DNA from: Hemileia vastatrix | Taxonomy: Eukaryota > Basidiomycota > Pucciniomycetes > Pucciniales > Zaghouaniaceae | Length of the DNA stretch: 64,000 nt | NCBI GenBank assembly: GCA_030280995.1 | Contig: JASXTE010000002.1 | Coordinates: 31,758,683 to 31,822,682 of the forward strand | Reading direction: 5' to 3' | Shown: in pieces, positions 9,852 through 20,625 of the stretch | How positions within the stretch are numbered: position 1 is the stretch's first letter | Layout of the letters: every line of letters starts with the position of its first letter | The notes under the pieces: generated by a model | Database searches by the model: none | What the model was told of the DNA's origin: nothing | The model's input: the letters and a program-made list of their open reading frames with translations, nothing else | Made by a program: the position numbers and the translations under genes

Positions 9852-11672
9852 GTGGCATCCTTTTGATTTAGTATCTCAGCAACCTTATTGCAACAATGTT
9901 CAAGTAAACGGAAGATGTCGTTGCAGCATCCCTTTCTTTCTTTCTTTCCTTCTTCAATTTTTTCAATTTTATTTTTTTAATTAGTCATTTTGATTGATTT
10001 GGCGTAGTATGATGCCCCACTCATCCTTTTGGGATACTGAATTTTTTTTTATTTGAAAAATTCTAATTCTTGGATATTTTTTTAAAAAAATTGCATGCTA
10101 AAGTGGTTTTTTTTGAGATGACACAGCTACTTCAGAACACTTTGCATGTTTCTCAGTTTTTTATTTATTTACATATTTATTTTTCGCTTACACCCAGCGT
10201 AGAATGAATGAGTTTTGTCTAGCTGACTTGGTGAATTTGGCCTTTCTAATAGTCCCAAGACTAATTTCTCAAGGTTAGATGCCCTGAACTCATTTTCTTG
10301 GGGAAGTAAGAGAAGAGATTTCTTTCAAAAAGCCGCAATCATTTTGTGAAATAGCTGTATTTGTAGCATATACCTGTCACCTCAGACTAAGAAAGATGGA
10401 GCAATGGTAAAATTATGGTTTCTTTGACATTGTCTTATCTTAATATAACAACTTATTTAGCTATCTCCGGGGGTCGTACGCTAGTTTCCAATTTCATAGC
10501 CATTAAAAACCACGTGAGGAGGCAAATGTCGCCCACATTTAAAATTCTCTGTTTTGAATGCTTTGTCAAGGATGATTGTAACCTGTGCTAATTTTGAACA
10601 CCAAAACCTCCTAATATAGATGCTGCGTTTTAATTCCTGTCTAGATATTACCGATACAGGGAAGCATGTCAGTCGGTTGTGTCAAGTAGCATGTGCATGT
10701 TTGATTAAATGGGACAATATGGTCAGAAGAAATCAAAGTTTGAAAATAAGAACGGGAGTTTGGAAGAGTAAAAAAGAGTGAAAGACGTAGATGATTTCCC
10801 GGATGAGATTGATTGACGTATTAAAGAGGTGTGGACTATAGATAAACGGATAAATGCATGAACTAATGTGTAGATAAATACATAAATAGAGACTAGTGAA
10901 GTAGATTGTGCCGGCTCCGGGGGAAGGAAAGGAAAGAGAATAATGATTGGATATTAGAGTCCAGGATTAGCGTGGACCGGAAATAATAGGCCATGAAGAA
11001 GATTTAAGGGCAGGCGCATGAGTCCGGTCGGTAGCGAGTGAGATTGATTGAGCGAAACCGAGCGGATAAAAAGGAGGCAAAGTTTGATTTATTTGCGGTA
11101 ATTGTTCAATTTATGTGATTCCTATTTATGGCTGTGCGTGATGATATTTAGGTACTTATAAGATGAGGTCAAAGTCAAATATTTACTATTAAACAAGTTT
11201 CTCGTCTTGAAGGTGAAGAAGTGTGGCTTAAAGACTTGGGCTGCTGATTGAATCCAGCATCCTGGTGGGTCAGATATTGGGAATGGAGCTTTCAAAAGTC
11301 GCAATGATAGTGCTTTAAGTGCTAGTGTTGGTTTACACATCTAATCCCATCTCTCTATCGGTATAATGATTGGTGGTTACGTCGCAACGTCATTTGTTCC
11401 GATCGGGCATTTTTCTGTTTGCCCAAGTCAAGCGTTGAGCATCAACATCAAGCGCAGACTAGAAATAAGGTCAAGCTTACCGACGCTTTCCCATCAAGAT
11501 CACATGATTTCTCACCGTTTCATTATTTCAACCCCACCTCCTTTGCTCAATCTTTTCGTCTTTCTGTCTATCCTCTCTTTTCCTTGATCTTATTTTTAGA
11601 GCAAGCTTCCATCCTTGCCCTATTGACACCCCCACTAATAGCACTTCCGCTACTTTTTATTTGTAAAACATA
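9852..11672. other. Host intergenic region upstream of the FKBP12 gene
   Basis: Mixed-composition unique sequence with no recognisable protein or RNA gene. It holds a few purine tracts (10720-11080) and G+C contents higher than in the transposons. 11341-11672 should hold the promoter of the FKBP12 gene; I see no clear TATA box there. Confidence 0.5.
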
Positions 11673-12557
11673 ATGGCTACGTAGGTCTTATCTTTATTTC
11701 ATAATGAGTGTTGTGAGGGCAAACATCTTTACGGATAGTAGGCAATATAATTGATAAATAATCATATAAATTTACTCTCCCTTTTCTCTCCCATGTCAGA
11801 AATCAGAAAAGACAAATCGCTGAAGGCGTCACTATTGAGACAATAAAGGTCTTTTATTCTGCTCGATTACTTAACTGTTCTCTCTGCACTCTTGATTAAT
11901 TTCTCTGCTTTCTTTTTACAGCCAGGTGATGGCAAAAACCGTCCTAAGGCCGGCGATACAGTTCAAATTCATTATGTCGGCACATTTGTAAATAATGGGA
12001 AGGTGTTTGACTCCTCCCGGGAACGTAATACTGTTTGTCGAAATTTCTCTTGCGCACTGAATCATAAATATGATGCGCACTGTGCAATTACTGTGGACTA
12101 CTTGCAAAATTCTGATTAATTCATTCTCTCCATGTTATCATCTCCTGCCGATAGCCTTTCAAATGCGTAATTGGGGCTGGAAAAGTCATAAAAGGTTGGG
12201 ATCTAGGCGTGCCAGAACTTAGCCTGGGCGAAACTGCCGTTCTTATCTGTTCCCCGGAGATGGTGAGTATTCACAATCAAAGATATTTTAGCCTAAATTA
12301 TTGTGCTCGTATCGCCAGTCAAATTCAAAAGTTTATGTTCCTCATCACCTGGCTCTTTGTTTTTTCCGTTGTTTATGTTGTTTGTTTGCCCAGGCGTACG
12401 GCAAAGAAGGATATCCCCCCGTGATTCCGGCTGAGAGCACCCTTCGATTTGAAGTAGAATTGCTCAAGGTGTGTATGAAACATCTTGCCAATCTCACTAC
12501 CACTTTACCTAACCTATACTGACCAAGGAACAATTTATATTTGGGCAGATTAATTGA
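11673..12557 (+). CDS. FKBP12-type peptidyl-prolyl cis-trans isomerase
   Basis: Six exons (11673-11680, 11800-11848, 11922-12032, 12155-12262, 12394-12468 and 12549-12557) give 119 residues. It is a cytosolic prolyl isomerase and the expected receptor for FK506 and rapamycin. Active-site residues match human FKBP12: Tyr37 (for Tyr26), Phe48 and Asp49 (36, 37), Arg54 (42), Phe58 (46), Val67-Ile68 (55, 56), Trp71 (59), Tyr94 (82) and Phe111 (99). The His87 position is Tyr and the Glu54 position is Lys. Motifs are [22 protein letters not shown] and [12 protein letters not shown]. The last exon encodes only Ile-Asn-stop, finishing the family's ELLKIN end. The first exon (ATGGCTAC, donor GTAGGT) and the acceptor at 11799 are my least certain choice; an in-frame alternative acceptor lies 12 bases later. 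This is the only secure host gene in the window. Confidence 0.88.
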
Positions 12558-13350
12558 GCTCCTCTCTGTATCATTTAAAATTAAAAAGCAATATTTTTGT
12601 AACCCATTTAAAAATGTGGGGTTAATCTCCGTTATATTATTCCTTTATTTTGTTATTTGTGCCTGGTTAGTGAATTTGATGATACTTAACATAAATTCTA
12701 TATAAACGAGCACCTTGCCCTATTTTGGAATATAAAAGCATGATGGGTGAAAGTATTGGTTTTTCTTTGTTTTCCAATTTCTGGAAAGCTTGTTTCCTTC
12801 GAATTATGCCCAAAACTTGTCATTACCAAGCAGCAATTCTCATATTTTGCTTGTTTTGAGTGCCCATGACATGACCGTGAAGTTATTGAGTAGAATTAAA
12901 TGCGGCAACTTGCGTAATTAGTGGCTTGTTTTTTTGCCCCGGCCGGTTATTTGAAAAGTGACCCTTAATTTTATAGGAGAAACCTCATGATAGTCAGAAG
13001 ATCGATTGTTGCGCAAATGAGAATGTAAAATAATAGCCAAGACTTGTTTCGACTAAACTTGGGGAATTGTTTTAAAATTTGGACAAGTAATGAAGATAGT
13101 TGCACCTTTTATTAGTATATTTCAAAAATCTTGAAAGAAGATATAGCTTGGTTGAATGTCTAAAGTGAATGCAAATTGCCCAATATTTTTTATTTTTTAT
13201 TTTTTAATCGGGTAAAGCTGAATAGCAAGGTATTGACAGACTTCAATTTTAGCTAAACAAAGAAAACCATTCATTTTCAACCTTTAGTAATGGTCTTTAT
13301 ATCCAGACAGAGTCAGAGTCCTTATACATTGATCATTCCACCGCACCAAC
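12558..13350. other. Host intergenic region
   Basis: 3' flank of the FKBP12 gene. A+T-rich with no coding signal that I can support. Confidence 0.5.
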
Positions 13351-13561
13351 ATGGCGCGCAAACAACCCGCGGAGATTTTTAACTTCCTAAACGCCGGTGA
13401 AATGAGTTATTTTTTTTTTTTACTTTTAAGTATTGTGTTAAGCGTTATCACCCCTAAGTTAGTCTTTATTAATTATGATTATTCATTTCTTTTTTTTTTT
13501 TTGTTTAAATTTAGATTTCGTTAGTGTCATGTTCAAAGGAGTCAGAGATCTTATGAAATAA
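13351..13561 (+). CDS. Candidate small two-exon gene, 30 residues
   Basis: I do not recognise this gene. ATG at 13351 in good context (CCAACATGG) opens a G+C-rich exon, 13351-13396, reading MARKQPAEIFNFLNA. Then comes a donor GTGAAA, a T-rich 118-base intron, the acceptor TTTAG at 13514 and an exon 13515-13561 reading FVSVMFKGVRDLMK before TAA, with the junction codon giving Asp. The phases fit. The base composition of the exons differs from the A+T-rich surroundings, and the second half is amphipathic, like many very small mitochondrial or membrane-associated subunits. It could instead be the end of a longer gene with upstream exons that I cannot see, or chance. Confidence 0.3.
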
Positions 13562-15142
13562 ATGAAGGGATGAAAATAAAAAAGTTTGCTAGACTTGATC
13601 TGCGTATCGCTTTTTTTTTCTTCTTGCGATTCAACTGTTCAAGCCGGGATTGAAATGTCTGAAATTCCTCATTTCAATAGTGTTTAAACTAAGTATTATG
13701 ACTTAAGTAATAATTGCAATCACACACACACACACAAAAAAAAAGAAAAAAGAAAAAAGAAAAAGTAAAGCCCAATTACAAAACCTTGCGGGAGGTTTAT
13801 AGAAAACAATTTTTTTAACAGTTTCTCTCACAAAAAAAAAAAAAAAGATTTGCCTACTCAAAAGGAAGTATCCCCCCGATCTATCGTCGACCCAATTGAA
13901 TATATATTTTTTTTGTGATGTGGCTGTAAAAGTAAAAGAAAGAAAAGAGAAAGAAAGAAAGTAAATATATATATATATATATATATATAAACGACCATGG
14001 TTTAGGTTTAAACTATGAGAATATATATATATATATATATTTAAATAATTTAATTTTTAAAACCAAGATGAACTTTTGCTCTCTCATCTTTCCGGGTTAA
14101 GTGTAGTATAGTAATAGCTTAGTGATTGTTAAGTACATAAAGTGTATATAGTCTGTGGTGCAGCTGACGCGTTTATCTCCGGTTCACTCCGGACGAAGTG
14201 CTGACACTGCCACCATAGGTTATGGGCTGTCCCTAATTTTTTACTAGCAGTAATAAATTTTGTAACTTTCCCGGAACAACTGTGTGCCCCGTGCTTGCCT
14301 CACGTTAAACGTGTCTCTCTCCTGGTGTCGATACATTACACCATTGTGTTTTGCTCTCCAACGGCCATTTAAGACATGCCGATTTCCCCAGATAATATAA
14401 ACCCATTCCAATCTCGCCCTCGGTTAGCCCACTGCTACCATATTCCGAATTGGAAAAACCAAAAGTTGTTTGAATGCTGTTTTGGTTATTTTAGCAGTGT
14501 GCATATTCTTGATTATTACAACACTAATTGAGGATGGTTTTTTTTTTCAATTTGTATATGGATGCTTTTGTGTATATAGATACATTAAAGACAAGAAAGG
14601 TTAGAGTAGTTTTTAAATGAGAAAAGAAAAAAGAAAGGAAATTAAATTGAAATTGATTTTATTTATTTATTTTATTTTATTTTTTTACACGTGATGTAAT
14701 ATTCCCTCCCCCAGATTTTATTTCATTATGTTTCATCATATGCACGATAAGTAACACAGCCAAAATAAATAAAAGTGATTGCGAGCGAAAAGTTTATTTA
14801 ATTTTTAATTTTTAATAATTAATTTATTTTTTGCAAAGCAATTCCAAGCTTTATTATTAAAACAATTGTAGCATTCTTCTACTCACTAATAACTAATCGG
14901 TTACTTTTTTTTTTTTTGAGTGTGAAAGGAAGGAGAGAGAGAAAAGGAGGTGGTGGGTAGGAGATGAACAATTTAATATGACCTCAAAGCGAGTTTTTTA
15001 CGTTTTTTTCTCTAATTTATTCTCTTGTTACTTATCAGGTCCGGAGATATGTTTTCGTTTGTTTGATGAGGTATGTATTTACATACAGCCAAGTCATAAA
15101 CGCTTACGGAAATTTTGAAAAAAAAAAAAAATTAAAAAAATT
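13562..15142. other. Host intergenic region with simple repeats
   Basis: It contains (CA)n near 13722-13734, (AT)n at about 13964-13989 and 14022-14040, and a half-copy of the small foldback repeat at about 13815-13870. 14150-14460 is richer in G+C, with a TATAAACC word near 14396 that may be a promoter region, but I find no open exon series. Confidence 0.5.
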
Positions 15143-15253
15143 AAAGTTCCTCTCATCAAAAAAATTGATTTGCCTACCTATTCAAAAGGATCGGGAATAA
15201 GTCGGAGTTACTACCTTTTCAATAGGTAAATCATTTTTGGTGAGGGAAACTTT
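15143..15253. repeat. 111-bp foldback repeat
   Basis: The left arm AAAGTTCCTCTCATCAAAA..GATTTGCCTACC is inverted at the right as GGTAAATCATTTTTGGTGAGGGAAACTTT. One arm of the same family occurs alone at about 13815-13870. It is probably a tiny MITE; I could not define a clear duplication. Confidence 0.65.
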
Positions 15254-15369
15254 GATTTCTTTTCTTCCAAAATTCCTCAAGATTTTGTGACTTGGCAGTA
15301 TCATTGGAAAAGGAAAAGATCAAAAAGCTGGGAGTTTTCATGAATTAGCTGTTTAATCCCGATATCTAG

Positions 15370-16194
15370 CACTACGCACCAAGTAAGATATCCCTGATGG
15401 GGATATCCAGCGCGAGTTGGGGATATTGTAGGGAGAAACATAAGGATAGAAAAATATGTGCGAGAAAAATATGTGAAAGGAAAATATGCACAAAAAAATA
15501 TGTGAGAAAAGTAAGTGTAAGAAAAATATCTTGCAACCATGGGAAATTTTGCTTTTTAATTGTTTTTTCTCCAAAAAAAATGATTTTTTATTTCATTTTT
15601 TATTTTTTTCTGTTTCTTTACAATTTTTTTTTTTTGAAAAAAAAAAAAAATTCATGGTCATAAATGATTTTTTATACACATGCTTTTCTCGCACTTATTT
15701 TTCTTGCACTTACTTTTCTTACATTTATTTTTCTGACCTTACACTACGCACCTAGTAAGATATCCCTGATGGGGATATCCAGCACGAGTTAGGGATATTT
15801 TAGGGAGGGGCATAAGGTCAGAAAAATATATGTAAGAAAAGTAAGTGCACGAAAAATATGTGCGAGAAACGTAAGTGTAAGAAAAATCATTTGTGACCAT
15901 GAGAATATTTTTTTTCGAAAAAAAATTGTAAAAAAACAGAAAAAAATAAAAAATGAAATAAAAAATCTTTTTTTCGGAAAAAACAAAAGTACAAAACACA
16001 GTTTCCCATGGTTGCAAGATATTTTTCTTAAATTTATTATCCTCACATCTTTTTTTTGCACATATTTTCCTGGAAAATATTTATCTCACACATATTTTTC
16101 TTGCACATATTTTTCTATCCTTATGTCTCTCACTATAATATACCTAACTCGCGCCGGATATCCCCATCAGGGATATCTTACTTGGTGCGTAGTG
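15370..16194. mobile_element. 825-bp foldback element with a third internal terminus
   Basis: The outer ends CACTACGCACCAAGTAAGATA and its inverse at 16194 are flanked by TAG (15367-15369 and 16195-16197). The left half (to about 15737) is an inverted copy of the right half (from about 15786), so the whole can fold into one long stem. A further full terminus, CACTACGCACCTAGTAAG, starts at 15742. Both termini contain the palindrome GATATCCCTGATGGGGATATC. Short-frame peptides here come from A/T-rich arms and are not genes. Confidence 0.82.
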
Positions 16195-16488
16195 TAGGAT
16201 TATATTCTTCAGTGGCACCGCTTCATTATTTGATTGGAACTATATTAATATCAAGAGACTTTATGACATGCACTCACAAAGCTCCATATGATGAAAATGA
16301 AGATTTCTCGTTGGATCGATTAACATTCACATGTTTATTTTTTTTCTCTCACTTAACATTCTCATCCAGCTAGAGTCATGAATGAAGAGCGAAATAACTT
16401 TCAATTGAAGAAAGTGTGAATTCTACTTAAGGATCATGAGAAAGCTGACTAATTAGTACCGAAAAACTAAGTAAATCTAAGGAAGAGG

Positions 16489-16522
<34 letters not shown>

Positions 16523-16974
16523 AAAATCTGTTTGTATTCACAGGGAAGTCTTCAAAAAAGGAAGTGATAAGTGGAATACATATGATTTGGAAGTAAAATA
16601 TATCATATAAAAACTAGGAAGAAAAGCTTTTTGAAGTGAAATGAATAACAGATACATATACTTATTTAGTTTATAAGAAAGCTAATTTTTGTGCTTATGT
16701 TGATAAATTCTACATCTTAACTTCCAAAGATTTGGGAAAAATGGATCGAGTTTCTCGTCAATACTATATTGTATCGAACTTTTCTGAACAGTGTTTCCTG
16801 AAATTTTACTCTTTAGTGATTCATTGATCCATTAATACATTCGTAGTCAAGCACAGTGGGTGGTAACAAGTTTCTCGTATCCCTTATTTGCAACATGATG
16901 ATAAAACTTTTCAATAACTTCAAAAGTACACAGCAATTTGAGAAAAGAAAGCGTATTTTCGTTTGATCTCATCA
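16195..16974. other. Host intergenic region
   Basis: Unique A+T-rich sequence with a run of about 29 T at 16492-16520. No gene seen. Confidence 0.5.
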
Positions 16975-17168
16975 CACTACAGCACATGTTTGTTTAGCCA
17001 TGGGGCGCAACAATTACGCAACAGTTGTGCAACAGTTAAGAAACAATTGATTTTTGCACTTAAGACCCACCTAAGACCTTTAAGTGCCAAAAATAATTGT
17101 TACATAACTGTTGCGTAATCGTTGCGCCATTGTTGCGTCCCAAGACGAAGCGAATATTTATTGTAGTG
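16975..17168. mobile_element. 194-bp foldback MITE, copy 2
   Basis: Same length and ends as 9569-9762, with scattered substitutions. TCA flanks both sides (16972-16974 and 17169-17171), confirming a 3-bp duplication. Confidence 0.88.
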
Positions 17169-17594
17169 TCAAAAGGTAAGTTTAGATTTGCTAACCTTGA
17201 GAAAGTTCGGGTGAAACTTTCCTAGGGATTTTAAGCACCTGGTCAATTTAAGAAAACTTAAATTCTAATAAAATTTAAAAGTAAATAAAATAAACGTCAG
17301 AAATAGGCTAACTTTTCGCAACTTGCTTTTATTCATACTCCACTACGACCTTCTTATTCTAAAACTGAAGTTAGAAAATTAAAAAAAAATAGTTGTTTTT
17401 TATAATTAAATTTTGTATTATACATTATTTCATTTAAAATTTGTGACACAAAATTGTTTTTAGAGTAAGTGTGGCATCAAGAGATAACCAGCAGCATGTT
17501 ATTCAATGTTGGAAAATGACTTAACAAAAAATATAATAAAAAATGATAAATGATAAATGATAAATGATAACTGTTAAATATTAAATGATATATG
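17169..17594. other. Intergenic region
   Basis: A+T-rich, with a short tandem of AAATGAT units at about 17540-17570. No gene seen. Confidence 0.45.
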
Positions 17595-17599
17595 ATACT

Positions 17600-18727
17600 T
17601 GTCAGCCAGGCTATTCCAGGAGTCCAGTAAATGATATGTTAACTTATAAGACCTGAAAGAGGGCGTAAGAATTGTATTTAATGTATATAAATTAATATTT
17701 TATTGCATAATAAAATTATATAAGTATCTTATTACATATAAGTGTTATATTAATTTTATTGTTTGTATAAATTTTTATACATTTAAATTAAACATGATAT
17801 ATTTTATATTCTACAAATAATGGCGCATTTTTATGTATTTAATAATTATAAATTTATATTTAATTAATTAAAAACATATATTATAATTATAAGTGTAAAA
17901 TTGACTTATAATATAATTAAATTAATTATTTAAATTTATATATTAAATAACACCTTTCATATAATATTAAAAAATAATTAATGATGCTTCTTTTGACCTT
18001 TAATTGTGTCATGAAAAACAATTAATTAATTTATACTAAATTGAGATTAATTACATATTTTGTTGCATAACAATATTCTTTGTTTCACTTAAAAATCCTT
18101 AAATCAGACTGTACAATCTGTTTTTGAATTATTTTTCTCATAGTCCCTATGTCCCAGGCTTGTTTAGTTATTCACTATTTTTACTTACTGATTTGGGAAT
18201 TAATTGTGGGAAAATTGGATTCTTAATTGGGGTTTTTAATTATTTGTTTCATATTTTTCTCTACATTGTTATGTTTCACTTATTCTTTTATATTCTTGTT
18301 TCATTCTATTATAATTCTTGTATTTACAAATATAGTAGCGCTTCAGAGGACCCATTGCCTATAAAAAGGCCTTGGATAATCCCCTGTAGATCATCACTTA
18401 CTATACACTCAACAATTTAAATATAATTTTATCACATTTATTATTATTTTTATTAGTATTACAATCTAATTAAAAATTCTATATAACAATTAAAAGGTTG
18501 CCTTAAGTCTGATAGTAATTAAAGTGTTTGCCGCACAGAACCCTTACTTGAAATAATATTAATATTAATAAAACCCAATTTTGTGTCACCTCTCAAATCA
18601 CTCGTCGTTACTTTCTCTTCAATAAATTAAATAATTTCATTAGACTATTATTTCTTTTATTTCTCAAATCACTATTACCTTCTTGTCTTCCTCTCTTTTC
18701 TTATCTCTTCTAGACGACTGACCGACA
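17600..18727 (+). repeat. 5' LTR of element 1
   Basis: It starts TGTCAGCCAGGC and ends GACCGACA. A TATA box TATAAAAA lies at 18360-18367 inside CCTATAAAAAGGCCTTGG, a core kept in every family A LTR of the window, so transcription should start shortly after it. Open frames inside are not genes. Confidence 0.92.
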
Positions 18728-18745
18728 ACTGGGGACCTTTCCAAA
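18728..18745 (+). promoter_or_regulatory. Probable primer-binding site
   Basis: ACTGGGGACCTTTCC directly follows the LTR. The word TGGGGACCTTTC is kept at the same place in the minus-strand elements (at 48865-48875 and 59120-59130, reverse complement), even though the third has a different LTR family. I cannot assign the tRNA. Confidence 0.55.
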
Positions 18746-19401
18746 TGACGACGACGATCGAGCCTGGCAACGAACGACAAACGGATGGACCACCGAGCAA
18801 AAAAGAAACTTTTGCCGCGACCGTGTTTCGAACTTGGGTTCGATTTCTTAGGTTTATATTATTTTAATCCTTATATTATTTTGAAGTGATTTTTTGATCA
18901 CTATAGTAAGTTTTCCTTTGCACCTCTCACTCATATTACTATATTTTTACTGCAATAACAGTGATTGTGGCTTAACTGCTGATTCACTGAGTGTAAGTGT
19001 TCAATTATAAATTTTTTTTTCCTAGTTGACCATTATAGAGTGTTAAATCCTCTTAGTCCTAGAAGAATTGACATAATTATTAATAAAAATTGAATTATTA
19101 AATTAATTTTTTTTATTATTAATTATTGTTAATTTTGGTTGACTTAAAAGTACTTTGTGCTTAGTCCCAAATATATTGCCATATTTAATATTGGTAATTA
19201 ATTGGTTGAATTAACTTGATTGTTTATTCCCAATTTAACCTTGCAATCCATTTTATTAATTAATTTTTTATAATTATTACTTTATATAAAAAATTTTTTT
19301 TTTATAATTTAATTAATAAAATTTTTTATTTTATTTTTGGAGCAATTATTAAACTAACTTTTATTATTTTTTTTAAAAAGTTAATTAATCTTCCCACTAT
19401 T
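18746..19401 (+). other. Untranslated leader of element 1
   Basis: A+T-rich leader between the primer site and the first long frame. The equivalent stretch in element 2 is 48179-48864. No gene seen. Confidence 0.6.
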
Positions 19402-20625
19402 ATGTCCAACAATTTGGCTGAAAAAATGGATAACATGCAAGTGGATGAAATTGAAATTGACTATGATGCTGATACTGTGAGTTCTTCTAAAGTTGGACAT
19501 AAAAAATCTTATGCTAACACAAAAAATTCACATAATTCAGGATGTGGAAATGACAGGAGATGTAAACAAACCAAACCTCCTTCCCCCAGCACAACAGAAG
19601 GAAGTAAAGCCTCTAGTACCTCAAGAACGTCTTCCAAAAGGATTCAAAATAAAAAAGCTTCCTCTGCCACAACAAATCAGCAAGCTGTCCAGTCATATAA
19701 AAGAGTTGAAGACAGAAAATATGAGGTACAAAGAAAAAGTAGACACCTTGTGGGATCAGGTTCAAGAACTCAGGAACCAGAATCAGGCCCAGGCCCCTCC
19801 TCAGTTGCCTCCCATTCAGCCTCAGTTTCAGGCTCAACCTTCACAGCCACCCAGCTCAACCATCCAAAATCCAAATACTATGGAAGTAGAGCAATGGAAA
19901 TGGGATTATCTAATGAGTCACTACCAACAGAATGTGCAACACCCTCCTCATCATCAGCCTGGCCCATCCAGAACACCCAATTTCCATCCACCTCCTCATC
20001 CCTACCAACAAGGCAGGAGAAAGAAGGCCCAAGAACAATCCCAAACCCAGTCTCAGGGGAAGTTTCCTCCTCTGCCATGGTAAGTAATTTGGTTGATAGT
20101 CACTTGGGTATGTTTTCTAATAAATCTTCTTCTGCAGGTAATATTATTGAACATGGTGAAAGAACAGTTAAACCTGTTAAAAGACAGCTTCCTGTAACTA
20201 GTAGCCCTATTGATGTAATTAGCAAATTGTCATTTGATGAACCTTTACATTTAACTTCTACTTATTTAATTAATCCTTCTCTTGCAATTAAGAATGATTC
20301 TGTTCCCCCTGAAGTCTATACCTTAATTGAGAGAACTTCTGAGGAAATATTGAAAGATACCCTTGATTTTAATGTTGTGAAAGACAAACATTTGAGAGAT
20401 GTATTAATCCATGAAAATGATAGATTAAATAAATTGCACTTGCAATGTAGATTCAGTTCTTCTGTACAGGATACAGCTTATTTTAAAATCAAAGAATCCT
20501 TGAATATTATTCTTAGTCAACAAAAACAAATAAGAAGTGACCATAGAGCTATCTCAAATAGAAATATCAGTCTACATAAGACCTTGAGTGAATTGAAACC
20601 CCTTATTGAAGAAATTATTCATTAA
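19402..20625 (+). CDS. Gag leader frame A, element 1
   Basis: An open frame of 407 residues from ATG at 19402. It begins with an acidic stretch (VDEIEIDYDAD), continues through a long Ser/Thr/Pro-rich region and ends in a helical domain (DEPLHLTSTYLINPSLAI onward, residues about 295-405). That last domain is kept in the minus-strand relative at 46815-47420. The stop at 20623 follows a one-base change relative to that relative, after which frame and stops are disturbed up to 21043. The middle of this frame overlaps frame B (19493-20083). It is probably the N-terminal part of Gag; I know no named family for it. Confidence 0.6.
   Translation: MSNNLAEKMDNMQVDEIEIDYDADTVSSSKVGHKKSYANTKNSHNSGCGNDRRCKQTKPPSPSTTEGSKASSTSRTSSKRIQNKKASSATTNQQAVQSYKRVEDRKYEVQRKSRHLVGSGSRTQEPESGPGPSSVASHSASVSGSTFTATQLNHPKSKYYGSRAMEMGLSNESLPTECATPSSSSAWPIQNTQFPSTSSSLPTRQEKEGPRTIPNPVSGEVSSSAMVSNLVDSHLGMFSNKSSSAGNIIEHGERTVKPVKRQLPVTSSPIDVISKLSFDEPLHLTSTYLINPSLAIKNDSVPPEVYTLIERTSEEILKDTLDFNVVKDKHLRDVLIHENDRLNKLHLQCRFSSSVQDTAYFKIKESLNIILSQQKQIRSDHRAISNRNISLHKTLSELKPLIEEIIH
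19493..20083 (+). CDS. Gag leader frame B, coiled coil, element 1
   Basis: An overlapping frame of up to 196 residues. Its coiled coil (KLSSHIKELKTENMRYKEKV, residues about 65-90), Gln/Pro-rich part, WKWDYLMSHYQQNVQ motif and end KFPPLPW-stop are preserved in element 2 (minus strand, about 47535-47960) and, more distantly, in element 3 (57975-58366). The same frame being kept in three separately inserted copies argues that it is translated. The stop codon overlaps GGTAAGT, a strong splice donor present in all three. The ATG is uncertain; frame A and frame B may be joined upstream by splicing or frameshifting. Confidence 0.5.
   Translation: MDIKNLMLTQKIHIIQDVEMTGDVNKPNLLPPAQQKEVKPLVPQERLPKGFKIKKLPLPQQISKLSSHIKELKTENMRYKEKVDTLWDQVQELRNQNQAQAPPQLPPIQPQFQAQPSQPPSSTIQNPNTMEVEQWKWDYLMSHYQQNVQHPPHHQPGPSRTPNFHPPPHPYQQGRRKKAQEQSQTQSQGKFPPLPW

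Noticed and set aside
10720..11080. Purine-rich stretch as possible RNA gene
   Set aside because: No conserved box elements or stable fold recognised.
11122..11340. Minus-strand open frame of 72 codons upstream of FKBP12
   Set aside because: No recognisable motif, no splice signals that extend it, and near the length expected by chance.
14150..14460. G+C-richer block that might hold exons or a tRNA
   Set aside because: No continuous frame with matching splice phases and no tRNA A/B-box cloverleaf that I could fold.
15301..16373. Several Phe/Tyr/Lys-rich open frames on both strands
   Set aside because: They come from the A/T-rich arms of the 825-bp foldback element.
18124..18420. Open frame in the LTR, repeated at 26125
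   Set aside because: It lies across the TATA box of the LTR and differs by indels between LTR copies.
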